Shown piece after piece: positions 47,224 through 58,671 of a stretch of DNA of 64,000 bases. The notes below the pieces were generated by a model, which saw only the letters and a list, made by a program, of their open reading frames with translations, made no database searches and was not told the DNA's origin. A program made the position numbers and the translations under genes. This stretch comes from Vanessa cardui. Lineage: Eukaryota; Arthropoda; Insecta; Lepidoptera; Nymphalidae. The stretch is from positions 9,610,001-9,674,000 of the forward strand of contig NC_061147.1 in the NCBI RefSeq assembly GCF_905220365.1. The letters run 5' to 3'. Numbering within the stretch: position 1 is the stretch's first letter; each line of letters opens with the position of its first letter.

Positions 47224-47447
47224 CTAGCGACCCGCCCGGCTTCGCACGGGTGCAATGATATGACATCACGGCAGAAACTTCTAAAATTATTAGTGTTTCT
47301 TTACTAAATTTTCCATTTATAAAAACCTTCTACTGGAATCACTCTATCTATTAAAAAAGCCCGCATCAAAATCCTAGTTTAAAAGATTTAAGCATACATA
47401 GGAATATAGGGACAGAGAAAGCGACTTTGTTTTATACTATGTAGTGA
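47224..47447 (-). mobile_element. Hel-1, complete termini
   Basis: ctagcgacccgcccggcttc at the left is preceded by A; the inverse of TCactacatagta ends at 47447 before T. A hairpin cccg / cggg lies next to the CTAG. 224 bases, non-coding. Confidence 0.9.
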
Positions 47448-48306
47448 TGAATTTAATTGTATATTGTTGACTTTTAATTTCATTTGAGAACAAAGGGTGT
47501 CTATTATATATCTATATGTTTAGATTAATTGACCCTATGTTCCGAACCGGTGCTTACATTCAATTTAATCCCATGGCATAAAAATACAAAAGTGAATATT
47601 TAAAAAGGTCATATCCTCCTACGTAAACAACAAAGTGCGACATACATATGTTTTCTACTTCAAAGTAGTGGGTGTTGTGAGTTGATATGTATAGAATATC
47701 AACCGATATTATGTTAAGATTTATTTTTCATTTATTTGTTTGAGTCAGATTTAAAGAAACAATACATGGATTGTGTGAAAGACGATATGGTTAGAAACGT
47801 TACTTGTGAGATGACGTCTGACAGAGAAGTATGGAAGACATGCTGCGCCGATCCCAACTAATATTGGGATAAGGGCAGGCGGATAATGCCTGACTCAGAT
47901 TTATAAACATTAAGGTCTAAATTATATAGAAATAAAAATTAAAAATAGAATTTACGAAGGGCCCATCGATAAAGGGTTGGTGTACAAGTAAATTAACATT
48001 ATAATAAAATTCATTAACGCTTTGAAAAGAAAACGCTTCCTAATTGCTTGTTATAATTTATTTAATGACCGCCCAGAAATTCAAACTAAGGGTGTTTTCA
48101 GGCAGGAAAATCAAAATATAAAATGGACAAGACTATAAAATTGAAAGAATTTTGTTAAGAAAAACTAGGCCGTCATTTTCATCTGCGTTACAAAATCATT
48201 AAGATTATATTTTTGAAGAAAAAAAGCTGATCTTAAATATGCCTCTACTGCCTTTAAATATGGCCGCGATGGCAAATTTTGAACACAACCAACTAAGTAA
48301 AAAATA
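47448..48306. other. Mostly unassigned; holds a LINE relic
   Basis: Apart from the relic at 47757-47895 nothing is recognised. Confidence 0.5.
47757..47895 (+). pseudogene. RTE-like LINE C-terminal relic
   Basis: One frame reads KQYMDCVKDDMVRNVTC, EMTSDREVW and KTCCADPN before the stop, matching the tail 'MDCVKDDM...DREVWKKKTCCADP' that I know from insect LINE polyproteins. After the stop comes attgggataagggcaggcgg, the usual 3' sequence. Two residues are missing within WKKKTCC. Confidence 0.72.
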
Positions 48307-48576
48307 AAGTAAAGTAACAGCCTGTAAATTTCCCACTGCTGAGATAAGGCCTCCTCTTCCAATAAGGAGAGGGTTTGGAACATATTCCACCACGCTGTTT
48401 CAATACGGGTTAGTGGAATGCACATGTGGCAGAATTTCGATGAAATTAGAGCATTAGTTTCCTCACGATGTTTTCCTTCAAATTAAGCACATATATGTAT
48501 AGTGGTGCTTGCCTGGGTTTGAACCCGCAATCATCGGTCAAGATGCACGCGTTCTAACCACTGGGTCATCTCAGCT
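48307..48576 (-). mobile_element. tSINE-1, TTTAC-tail subtype
   Basis: Tail aagtaaagtaacag at left, ctcttccaataaggagagg, ggaatgcacatgtggc, then head gggtttgaacccgc ... ccactgggtcatctcagct. About 35 bases around the gccgagcacgag block are missing. Confidence 0.86.
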
Positions 48577-48818
48577 CTTATTGTAGTCTTTTACTTTTCT
48601 ACAACACATCAAATAGATGTTACAGTTCGAACTACAGATACATCTACTACATATAAATCATATCACATCAACATCATATCAACAACAGATAAATCTATGT
48701 TTTTCTTAGCCGCACCGCAAGGGAGACTGTATGTGTCTATGTGTGTAGACACATTGGACCTCGCACCACATTGAACATATTAAGGTATTTATCCGAATTG
48801 CTTGTAGGAATTATACAA

Positions 48819-49275
48819 ATAAAATCAAAATATACATTATTCAAATACGCTATTTAACGAGTACTTTTGAATCTTCACTTTATGTACATCACTACATAGT
48901 ATGTAATAACATCCTCCAGCCGCGTTTGTCTGTCTATATGTTCGATAAACGATAAACTTCAAAACTACTGAACGGATTTTAATGTGGTTTTCAATAATAG
49001 ACTGAGGAATTCATAAAGAAGGTTTAAGTATATAATTGTTTAAGGTTTTTGTGTATATAAGTTGAAATACAACGACAATTGTTGGATATGTCGAAAACGA
49101 GCATAAAGAATATATTAATAAATAAATATTAAAAAAATATATATTTCCCTCGGGCGAAGCCGGGAAAGGCCGCTAGTATTATTTGTACAGCTACCATTGC
49201 CTGAGAGTGTAGATTCTACAAAGAATAGCCGGTAAGGGAGTCAGTTGTTATCTTTTCCAACATTTCAAATACAGG
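48819..49275 (-). mobile_element. LINE-C copy split by a Helitron
   Basis: 48819-48888 is the LINE-C tail and tttgaatcttcacttta. 49177-49275 resumes with gctaccattgcctga, tagattctac and ttccaacatttcaaataca. Removing the Helitron restores family order. Confidence 0.82.
48889..49176 (+). mobile_element. Hel-1, complete, inside LINE-C
   Basis: Starts TCactacatagtatg after A and ends ggccgCTAG before T. The hairpin tttccc(tc)gg / ccgggaaa with loop gcgaag lies eight bases before the CTAG, the textbook Helitron 3' end. 288 bases with no frame. A clean example of Helitron insertion without target duplication. Confidence 0.92.
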
Positions 49276-49590
49276 ATGTTCCTATTAACGGAACGTTGAA
49301 ATATAAGGTAAAAAAATTTAAATGGCGATCTCAAGTTGACGTAAGCTCTACAAAATACAATTTAACGCACCTTACGTTACAAAGGCTATATAAAATAACA
49401 GTTTTCTTTTTATAACAAGAAGCACTTTACGAGCAACGTTTCTTCATTGTCAGGGAATTTAATTAAGGCATAAAATGTAAATATTTAAAGCGCCTGAATA
49501 AATAACATGATTATGCTGCTATTATTTTGAAGAATAAAAAAATCGGACAAAATAATTATTTTAAAGGTTTTTAATCGTATGCAATTATTA
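49276..49590. other. Stretch without recognised feature
   Basis: Short AT-rich spacer with no match. Confidence 0.5.
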
Positions 49591-50112
49591 CTAGCAACCC
49601 ACCCGGCTTCGCACGGCTGCAATACTAATGCTAAATATACAACAGATTTTTTTTTTATTTAAGACATCACATTGCAAACTAATTTTAACTTTGTATAAGC
49701 ATATCTCGAGGCTTTGATCCACATGTTTTCAAGGCAATTTTTAATGTATTTAAAGATACCTTTTTAACGATACCCCAAACGATGGGGTAAGTTGAATTTT
49801 TTTTTTCGAATTAGCTTTTCGCTGTATGGGAAGGGGGGTAAAAAATAATTATTTTTCGATAATTTTAACAACCAATTTTTGTATTATCAGTATACATCTC
49901 TCCACTAATTTTCGTAGTAATCGGTGCAGAAACGGCGTAGAACGAGCCAAGACAGACAGACGGACAGACATGACGAAACTATAAGGGTTCCTAGTAGACT
50001 ACGGAACCCTAAAAAACGCACCAAAGTCCGTTGCGTAGTTTTAAAGATTTAAACATATATGTATAAGGATATAGGTACAGAGAAAGCGACTTCGTTTTAT
50101 ACTGTGCAGTAA
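49591..50112 (-). mobile_element. Hel-1 interrupted by another repeat
   Basis: ctagcaacccacccggcttc opens it after A; from 50013 the sequence resumes cgcaccaaagtccgttgcgtag and ends in the inverse of TTactgcacagta before T. The expected TC start has mutated to TT. Confidence 0.82.
49685..50012 (-). mobile_element. Repeat with gggttccgtagt end, inside Hel-1
   Basis: Its minus-strand start gggttccgtagtctactagg and the cgtctgtctgtcttgg block are typical of an abundant lepidopteran repeat I cannot name. Poly(T) and ggggggtaaaaaata occur within. Boundaries come from the interrupted Helitron. Confidence 0.65.
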
Positions 50113-51052
50113 TGATATACGAATAAAAGGTCTGGGATTTGTAATCGTTGATTCTCGGAAAATTTAAATTGAATTCAAATGTTACTGAAATGTTTTGTTT
50201 TCCAGTTAAAACAGCTTTGACTGATGAAATAAAGAAGAACTTTCGTGAAATTATTTAGATTAATTTTGTGCTAAATTATATGTTTATATAATATAATTTA
50301 AATTCGTAATAAATTACGTCACAATCCAAATTTAATGCTAGCGAGAATAAAAAAACATTTTGCTACCTGTTCAACATTACTGAATACATGATGTAAGTGT
50401 AACTTTAAAGAATGAGTAGCTGTGCCCGAGACTTCTAGCACATTATATGTAATTTTAGCGTATATGTAATATATAATTCTAAAATAAAAGGAGCCTTAGC
50501 TACACCTTGTTTTATCAGAAATGCCTGTGAAAGTACCGTCGAAATCGATCCAGCCAGTCCAGAGAAAAGCCAGAACAAACAGTCAGTGAGAATGGTTATC
50601 TCCAATTTTGCAATATGTACCTATAGATGATATTATCGTGCTTGACCGTGAAGAGAACGTGAGAAAACCTGCATGTGCCATATTCCAATGAAATTTTGCC
50701 ACATATGTTGGATGCATATGTGGCAAACCACATCGGAGCAAAGTTGTGTGTGACAGTGGAACATTACTAATTTTGCTATACTTTTTACCTCACTACCTAC
50801 TTTTACCTAAGCTCCAAACTAGTGATTGTCTTTCAAATTTCAATGCTAATGATGATTCCTAATCACGATTTAAAGCATATATTCTGTATGACGGGGTTAT
50901 ATGATGAATAGCCTAACAGTGTTTGCAATACAAAAAGATTGTAACAAGATACGAGACAAAAAATAATTGGTAATGTGACAAATACATGAATCACAAATGA
51001 TTGAAATGATGAGATTTGACAAATCCAATCTGTTATTTTCTTTAAAAAACAC
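50113..51052. other. Mostly unassigned; decayed tSINE-1 near 50640-50775
   Basis: gaaaacctgcatgtgcca and attttgccacatatg recall tSINE-1. Within it 13-base arms (tttgccacatatg / catatgtggcaaa, 50695-50727) form a hairpin. A short repeat related to 40.2 kb lies at 50.48-50.59 kb. Confidence 0.45.
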
Positions 51053-51345
51053 TTTTTTTTATGGAATAGCTTGGCGGACGAGCATATGGGCCACCTGATG
51101 GTAAGTGGTCACCATCACCCATAGACAACGACGCTTTAAGAATTATTAACTATTCCTTACAACGTCAATGCGCCACCAACCTTGGGAACTAAGATGTTAT
51201 GTCCCTTGTGCCTGTAGTTACACTGGCTCACTCACCATTCAAACCGGAATACAACAATACTGAGCACTGTTGTTTAGCGGTAGAATATCTGATGAGTGGT
51301 GGTACCTACCCACGCGGGCTTGCACAAAGCACTACCACCAAGTAA
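51053..51345 (-). mobile_element. Rep-B, full length
   Basis: T-run, ttggcggacgagcatatggg, all internal landmarks and the terminal cactaccaccaagtaaac are present with few changes. Confidence 0.88.
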
Positions 51346-51882
51346 ACACGACAGGTAATATGAAGAATGCGAATATTTGTGTTTAAAATATTCTTCAACT
51401 ATCAACCTTACATTGAATTTTAATAATCTTGTAATTCTTAAACTTCAGCATCCCAAGATCTCGAACAATACTGATAAGAGTCACCCTCCCCGCCCCTCGA
51501 CGCCCTCTTTGTTTCAGAGATTAACCGAACACTTAAGTACTTGAATTCAACTTAAAGCGGACTCGAGAGGCGATTCGGAAGATGAAAAGAAAGATTTTAA
51601 GATAAAGGAGTTTTGGGTGAAAATATTTTAAGCTAAGGTTAAATGATACTTGGATAAATTCAGGTGAGAGGCGAGCTTCGAGTGAGGATTCCTTCCCAGA
51701 CTATATTTAATCTGATATTATGTAACGTTTTTTGTCGTATAAATGTCCAACTCGTGTAAAATGGTCACCTGCTTTTATAAATTGGCATTATAATAAATAT
51801 TATTTTATCTTTAAATTAAGATATCATGTCCCTTCTTAACTCAGTATTTACATCGTCTAAATCATCCTTCAAATTGAAAAAT
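51346..51882. other. Stretch without recognised feature
   Basis: No repeat match. The CpG-containing patch near 51490 is not a gene by any sign seen. Confidence 0.45.
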
Positions 51883-52045
51883 TCAAATCAAAATATACAT
51901 ATTATATACATATTCAAGCACTTTTGAATCGTCATTTAACAAGCTATATTAAGAGAAGCTACCAGAATTCTGAAGGTAGATTCTCCCGAGAGGAATATAA
52001 AAACTCTATAGTTACTCTTTTACAACATTTAAATTAAAAATTCGT
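51883..52045 (-). mobile_element. LINE-C, diverged
   Basis: caaatcaaaatatacat, agcacttttgaatcgtcattt, gaagctaccagaattctga and gttactcttttacaacattt are in family order. Confidence 0.72.
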
Positions 52046-52281
52046 CTTAATTATATACATATATATATATATGTATATAATATATCTTGTCTGGAAGTCA
52101 ATAATTCAACAATATTAAGTATTACTGTTTAGTAATGACTCTTGAATGAGATTTTTATAAAGGAACCAGAGGAATATCAGTGTTTAAAAATAACAAAAAT
52201 ACACTCGCATCAACACGCATATGGGCTCTCAACCTTTGAACTTTTTGACGCTAGCTCACATTGTGTATATAAAACAAAATG

Positions 52282-52595
52282 CACAACAACAACAACAACA
52301 ACAACCTGTAAATTCCCACTGCTGGGCTAAAGGCCTCCTCTCCCTTTGAGGAGAAGGCTTGGAACATATTCCACTACGCTGTTCCAATGCGGGTTGGTGG
52401 AATACACATGTGGCAGAATTTCTATGAAATTTGTCACATGCAGGTTTCCTCAAGATGTTTTCCTTCACCGCTGAGCACGAGATGATTTATAAAGACAAAT
52501 TAAGCACATGAATCAGCGGTGCTTGCCTGGATTAGAACCCGCAATCATCGGTTAAGATACACGCGATATCTCGACTCATTGGGCCATCTCAACTC
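52282..52595 (-). mobile_element. tSINE-1, full length, TTG-tail subtype
   Basis: Left edge is a (caa)n run, the tail read backwards; then ccctttgaggagaagg and ggaatacacatgtggc, and a head ending gggccatctcaact. An insertion of about 10 bases (tatctcgact) lies between the A and B box regions. Confidence 0.88.
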
Positions 52596-52973
52596 GATAG
52601 AAAACAAAATGCACAATCACATTCAATAGCAGTTTGTGTTCAAGAACATTAACGGCGAGGGTGTGGAGCTCGCATAAGGAATTCCAATTTTTTTCACTTG
52701 TAGTGGAGTAATTCCTAAAGTTCAAATAACTCTCATTAATTGACCGCTGCGACTATTTTTCACAAAACCTCGCACTCGGTCGAAGCGCTAGCGATGCGCT
52801 CAAATAATTTTAATTTACATCGTTTATGCGAATTTTAAAATCGAATAGTGAATGTTTTTGGTATTACTTCGAATATTACTTTATATGTTCATATTCGAGA
52901 CCACACATTGTGTCGTAATATTAATTTATATTTCGATTAAATTGTTATTTAACATACTTGTGGTCTGTGATAT
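52596..52973. other. Stretch without recognised feature
   Basis: Nothing recognised; the piece near 52770-52800 has several CpGs (gtcgaagcgctagcgatgcg). Confidence 0.45.
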
Positions 52974-53218
52974 AGCCGAGATGGTCCAGCAGTTAGAACG
53001 CGTACATCTTAACTGATAATTGCGGGTTCAGATCCAGGCACGCACCACTTAATTTATGTGTTTAATTTGTGTTTACAAATCATCTCGTGCTCGTGTAACC
53101 AATTTTAACGAAATTCTGCCACATGGACAGTGTAGTGGAATATACTACAAAACATCCTCCTCAAAGGTAAAGAAGACCTTAACCCAACAGTGGGAAATTG
53201 ATACAGTGATTGTTGTTA
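52974..53218 (+). mobile_element. tSINE-1, diverged with deletions
   Basis: gccgagatggtccagcagtt and gcgggttcagatccagg give the head; the middle lacks the ggtgaaggaaaacatcg block. Tail tgattgttgtt. Confidence 0.78.
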
Positions 53219-53774
53219 GCCAATGTTCCATTGGCTGGAAAACTAGACATTTCAGGAGCTTCCAGGTTCAACCTTAGGCAAGCTTCATTACCGCGCTTCA
53301 ATACATTTTCACATGCTTAAGGACCCTTAACTTGTCCTAACCGTAACCAAAATATAATGAATAATCTTCGACTATGTAACCAAATAGCATTGGACCTGCG
53401 TGGTTGGAATAAGCTTCGAAAAAAAGCAGGACTATGATTTGAAACATTAATTGACTTTTGGTATTTTTGACTCGGTCGGGCTACATATAAGCTAGTTCTA
53501 GATCGAGACATGAAACATGATGCGTTAAATAGGAAATAATTCAATCAGCAAACGTGTTTAGCACATGTTAACGCAACGGTCACCTAAGACACATAATGAA
53601 TGGCTGTCACTCAGCCGTCTGTCTGTCTGTCCATCCTCAGAATGACATTATCTATATTCAACGCGCGTCGGATGTTCGCCGACGAAATAGAATCAGTTTA
53701 TCGCTTAGTAGTCTGTAGCAATTTGCTGCAGATTTGCATGATTAATATTCTTTAATAAATACCCTTTGAATCCT
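53219..53774. other. Stretch without recognised feature
   Basis: Only a short gtctgtctgtctgtcc run is notable. Confidence 0.45.
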
Positions 53775-54061
53775 GGAATGGCGAAATGGTCCAGTGATGG
53801 CCATCTGATGATTGCGGGTTCAAATTCAGGCAAGTACCACCAAATATTCATGTGTTTAATTTGTATTTATATCATCTCGTTCTCGGTAGTGAAAACATCG
53901 TAAGGAGACTTGCATGTGGCTAATTTCATACAAATTCTGCCACTTGTGTATTCCACCAACCCGCATTGGAACAGTGTGAAATATGTTCCCAACCTTCTCC
54001 TCAAAGGGAGAGGTGGCCTTTAGCCCAGCAGTGGGAAATTTACAGGCTGTTGTTGTTGTTG
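53775..54061 (+). mobile_element. tSINE-1, TTG subtype, head shortened
   Basis: The A-box area (ggcgaaatggtccagtg) is followed after a deletion by gatgattgcgggttcaaat. Body has tgtgtattccaccaacccg and cctcaaagggagagg; tail gttgttgttgttga. Confidence 0.84.
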
Positions 54062-54474
54062 AGTCCTGATGATGTTACTTTGGTTAGTTTAAAAAAATAA
54101 GTTATTTTATTTTTTATATTTGTTCCATGAATGTTTTAAGTAAGAACTATTGGTAGCCGGGTCAGATAGCAATGTACGAAATACTAAAACTTTCATGAGA
54201 ACCCAGTGTTAAGAGGAATTGAATCATAAATTGACTGAATCCCAACAAAATCTGCTCAGTAATAAAAAACTTTCTGGTACAAGATTTTTTTTAAACATAC
54301 AAAGTTTGCCTAACCATGTATCATATTAGCTGTGACTTTAGTAAATATAATGTTAGTTGTATATAATTCTACTTTAGATAAATTGTTAAACAATAAAGAT
54401 ACAATCAGCCCGTTTAAATTTGTGGTATAAATTATGATTACTAAGGAGGAAGTTACTACTATTATTTATTATTA
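54062..54474. other. Stretch without recognised feature
   Basis: AT-rich with no match. Confidence 0.5.
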
Positions 54475-54742
54475 TTTTGGTATTTTTATGCCAGTAGTTG
54501 GCGGACGAGCATACGGGCCACCTGATGGTTATTGGTCATCACCGCCCATAAACAATGGCGCTGTAATAAACATTAACCATTCCTTTCAACGCCAATGCAC
54601 CACCAACCTTGGGAACTAAGATGTTATGTCCCTTGTGCCTGTAGTCACACTGGCTCAATCACCCTTCAAACTGAAACACAACAGTACCACTGTTGAATGG
54701 ATGGTACCCACCAAGACAGTGCACACAGTCCTGTCATCAAGT
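54475..54742 (-). mobile_element. Rep-B, moderately diverged
   Basis: ttggcggacgagcatacggg, caccaaccttgggaactaag and tgcacacagtcctgtcatcaa. About 25 bases covering the 'ggcggtagaata' block are missing. Confidence 0.82.
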
Positions 54743-56044
54743 GAATTTGAACCTTAGGTATCACCAAACATCAAACACAGTACGGTTTGAATGGTGAGTG
54801 AGTCATTTTAATAAAAAAATATTCAGCAGTATACAGTAGTACAGGTAAAGATGTTCGTAATATTTTAAATACACAAAAGTAATAATTGCAAGATGTGTAC
54901 GTCTGCAAACTGGAACAAACTATAGAACCTGCTTTCCGAGACACAATATTTTAATGAGGCCAGTTAAACACAATGTTACTCTCAGAAAGTACGACTTACG
55001 AGGGAAACTTTCATACAGCAACCTAATAACATAATCTTACGTAGAAATTTGAGAATCCTTTAATATTTGTAGCGCATATTACATGAGAGAAGTCTGACGA
55101 AATTTCAGTTCTGAAATTCATCTTATTCGTTTATTCGGGAATATTATGTCACAAGTGAACTGGAATTGGTGCGAGTGGAAGATTTCTTTTTTTTCTTTAA
55201 GCGTTTCGCAGGAAAGCGGTGCAGTTCTTTGGTACATTTAAAATGGATGGAGTGCTCCAATGATATGGAATAATTTTTCTAACGAATGCTATCAACATTT
55301 TACGTGATGTTTCAACTATTTCTGTATTGCGTAATGTTCGTGTGTATTTCTGCTAAATAAAAAAAAATTAAGAATTTTATTTAATTTATCAAACAAAAGT
55401 CTATTTTAAATTTTTATGTCTGTTTTTATGTTTTTAACTTCTCTATTACTTTTTAAATCTATATAGATACAGTTTAGAAGGAAGCCATGAAATGAGAAAG
55501 GTTGTAATTTAACAAACACTACGTGTGTTGAGCATTTGATAATATTAGTAGTTAAGAGTTTGTAAGGTAAGAGCCAAAAACATTAAATATAAAATATGCC
55601 AAGTCTCATAGAAGCCAAGTCCTATTCAAATTATCTATTATGTAGTCATAAATCAACATTTATTAATTGTATCAATAGTTTTCTTTATATTATAATTATA
55701 GTGACTTGGCAATGAGCACAAATTAAAAGCTGTTTTCTGCCTGGAATTATGTGCAAATCTTACTGACGAGACCTGTGGTCTGATTATTTGTTATGTGTGA
55801 ATCATGATGATCACTACCACAGACAGACACAGACAAGAATGACAAGAATAGATCAAAAGATCAGGATTTGTAATCGGTTTCTGAAAAAAACTACTCAATC
55901 AATATGCCTAAAACTTGCACCAAGATGCAGCGCGTTTTGAAAAAGGATTTAGTTTATTATATTATTATATATTTACCTGCACGTTGAACTACGACAGTTT
56001 TTTCTCTTATTTAATCGTTTTCAAATAAATATAAAGATTTAAAT
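54743..56044. other. Mostly unassigned
   Basis: A 44-base segment at 55671-55714 recurs at 61.5 kb; otherwise nothing is recognised. Confidence 0.45.
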
Positions 56045-56280
56045 GACGACCTCCGTGGTCGAGTGGTGTGTACACCGGTTTTCAAGAGTACGCAACTCCG
56101 AGGTCCCGGGTTCGATTCCCGGCCGAGTCGATATAAATTATCATTAGTTTTCTATGTTGTCTTGGGTTTGGGTGTTTGTGGTACCTTCGTTACTTCTGAT
56201 TTTCCATAACACAAGTGCTCTAGCTACTTACATTGGGATCAGAGTAATGTATGTGATGTTGTCTCATATTTATTTATTTA
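56045..56280 (+). mobile_element. tSINE-2, full length, perfect B box
   Basis: gacgacctccgtggtcgagt opens the head, with A box tggtcgagtgg and B box ggttcgattcc. Body gggtttgggtgtttgtggta and ggatcagagtaatgtatg; tail catatttatttattt. Closest to consensus among the copies here, so probably the youngest. Confidence 0.92.
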
Positions 56281-57536
56281 AAATTTAGACTACTGACGTG
56301 TCAGCTATGATTTTATAGTTATTTTATAATTAATATCAAGTTATTAATTTTATAAATTATCTATCAGAAATTCAGTAAAAATCTACAAACGTAAACCCTT
56401 CCGAAGTACTCCAAATACGTCAATATTGTCTCAAGGCTCGGAACGAAATAAGTGAATCAAGCTCGAGTAAGGCTCGGTATATTCGAAAGCAAGAAAAATA
56501 GATAATAACGAAGTGAGAAGGGCTCTTAAAATTGTTCCGTGGAACGAATACACAAGTAGCTTATTCCACTAGTCGACTTCTTTTGGATTTGTTTTAATAT
56601 ATAATTTCGTTCTTTGATGTAAATAATTTTATTTAACAGTTTTTATGTTTTACTACTTACTCTGACTTTGATTTACAAAATAACGTTTTTCGTACATGGA
56701 ATTTTAGATACATCATTTTTGTACACATACTGTTGATTTTTGGTTATGATTGTTTTGCCACGCGATCATCATATGTATCAACTCAAATCAATCAAATTTA
56801 CGTGAAATCAATATTTACGATTTAACCATTCTATGTTACTTAAAGGATGGTTAAGAATAACAATTGTAAAGTATTTTCCTTGTTTGGATTTCATCCCTTT
56901 CAAATATGAATATTTAATGTTTTTTTGTAATTTTAAAATTTGCTGTTATAACTTATCTATAAACGATATAAAACGGAGTATATATATACATATACATATG
57001 TATGTAACAATTTTTTTAGCAATAAATGAGTATAAATAGTTCGTACTTTTGTTACAAAAATGGAGCTTTATTGTAACAGAAGTACGAGCTGACTAATACA
57101 TATAAGGGAGAATGAGATGCTAAAAGCACGCTCCCTCGTCGTAATCATTCCTAATTCTCGAGAAAATTCAACAGTCTATAGTAACGTTTAAGAAACCTTG
57201 TAATTTAGTGAATTTGAATAAAATTAGCGCCCCCAAAGCTTCTGTCCATAACACCCACCTTTCTCCCACTTTACGACTAAACCTCTCAAAATACATTTAT
57301 ATAAAAACAATATGCATTTTCCAGACGTGTTTAGTTTTACGATTCACTCTAATTTACATCAAAAGCGATCGCAAAAGAGTTTATGAGGCAATAACTTCAT
57401 CCAATATGAAATAAAGCATCCGCCGCAAAGAATAGCAGATGAAGATAGCCTGACTGAGGAGTGCTTATAAATGACCAATTCGCAGGGGATTGATCGTGAA
57501 GAGGGAAAGCTTTATGAATAACTAGCTATACACTTT
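56281..57536. other. Stretch without recognised feature
   Basis: Several 65-70-codon frames occur (56833-57039, 57208-57414) but are compositional and unrecognised. Confidence 0.45.
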
Positions 57537-57712
57537 ACTTGGTGGTTGGACTTTGTCTTCGCCTGGGCAGTTACCTTTCACTCGTCAGATAGTGTAATGC
57601 CAAACAACATTACATTGTTGTGTTCCGGTTTAAAGGGTGGGTGAGCCAGTGTAACTACAGGGACGCTTACGATTTAAGGAATAGGTAATACTTCTTACAG
57701 CGTTCATTAATG
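57537..57712 (+). mobile_element. Rep-B first half, cut at PLE
   Basis: acttggtggttggactttg through gtgttccggtttaaagggtg to ctacaggga, then a deletion and taggtaatacttcttacagc. It ends where the PLE inverted repeat begins. Confidence 0.75.
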
Positions 57713-58355
57713 TAATGTTGTCTTAAATATTCGCGATTATTACACATTTAAATAAAACTAGTTATAACGGATTTGATTTTATCTTACAAAGGCCAAACAA
57801 AGAGAAGTATCGGTACCAGGGTCAAGGAATATATAGGAGATGTCAAAAATAGGCGTTCTTCAAAGTCTCTAGTCTGTGAACATGCTCTAGATAAACCTAA
57901 CCATTTTATCCGATTTGATAAACCATAGATCCTCGCTAAAGAACACAGATTCATTCCTAGAATGATACGCGAGGCTATTGAAATTCAAAAACATCCGAAC
58001 TTTAATAGAGAAGATGGTTGGAGACTTTCTAACACCTGGGATCCACTTATTAAAAATTTAAAATCCCAAATCCAACAGACTGCAAGACCTAAAGATACAG
58101 TCAGTGCCTTCTGCGTGCAACCAGAACGTTGCTCAAAATACCAATTGAGAAATCGTTGGCGGTAGTTGCAAATAATATTTTCTTTTGTTCTTCAAATAGA
58201 CAAATGCCACCTCAGTCTAGTCTACCCGTGACCACGAACGCTGTAAAGTGCTCGAAACGTCGGGATGTCAAAAATAATTAATATACGCGATTCAAATCCG
58301 TTATAACTAGTTTTATTTAAATGAGTAATAATCGCGAAAATTTAAGACAACATTA
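57713..58355 (+). mobile_element. Penelope-like element, 5'-truncated, inverted ends
   Basis: A 64-base sequence at 57713-57776 recurs inverted at 58292-58355 with about two mismatches. Between them lie a GIY-YIG endonuclease relic and a 3' non-coding region (cgaacgctgtaaagtgc). Loss of the reverse-transcriptase part plus an inverted terminal copy is a known arrangement for Penelope-like insertions. Confidence 0.83.
57785..58165 (+). pseudogene. PLE GIY-YIG endonuclease domain relic
   Basis: The frame starts within the domain at YKGQTKRSIGTRVKEYIGD, where Y-x-G-Q-T-x-R-S fits the second half of GIY-YIG nucleases. It continues with SLVCEHALDKPNHFIRFDKP, an in-frame TAG (57926-57928), then ILAKEHRFIPRMIREAIEI and KHPNFNREDGWRLSNTWDP to a natural stop. 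Such domains nick DNA for target-primed integration of PLEs. The start is missing and the stop breaks it, so it is inactive, yet 120 codons remain without frameshift. Confidence 0.85.
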
Positions 58356-58451
58356 TAATAGTAATCATTGTTGTGTTCCGGTTTGAAGGGTGAGTGAGTC
58401 AGTGTGACTACAGGCACAAGGGACATAATATCTTGGTTCCCAAAGTTTATA

Positions 58452-58671
58452 AAAATGAGACAACATTACATACATTACTCTGATCTCAATGTAAGTAGCT
58501 AAAGCACTTGTGTTATGGAAAATCAGAAGTAACGACGGCACCACAAACACCCAGACCCAAGACAACATAGAAAACTAATGATATTCTACATTGACTCGGC
58601 CGGGAATCGAACCCGGGACCTCGGAGTGGCGTACCCATGAAAACCGGTGTACACACTACTCGACCACGGAG
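58452..58671 (-). mobile_element. tSINE-2 inside Rep-B
   Basis: The minus-strand head (gaccacggag side) keeps ggaatcgaacccggg, the inverse of a perfect B box, and the whole body to gagacaacattac. The outermost gtcgtc of the head is missing and the ATTT tail has gone. A near-repeat caaagtt / caaggtt (58441-58447, 58684-58690) may be its target duplication. Confidence 0.87.

Noticed and set aside
52051..52080. 30-bp AT-only palindrome (tatatacatatata type)
   Set aside because: Low-complexity TA repeat; palindromy is expected from composition.
57962..58165. 67-codon frame as an independent gene
   Set aside because: It is the end of the PLE endonuclease after an in-frame stop; the same phase continues upstream to 57785.
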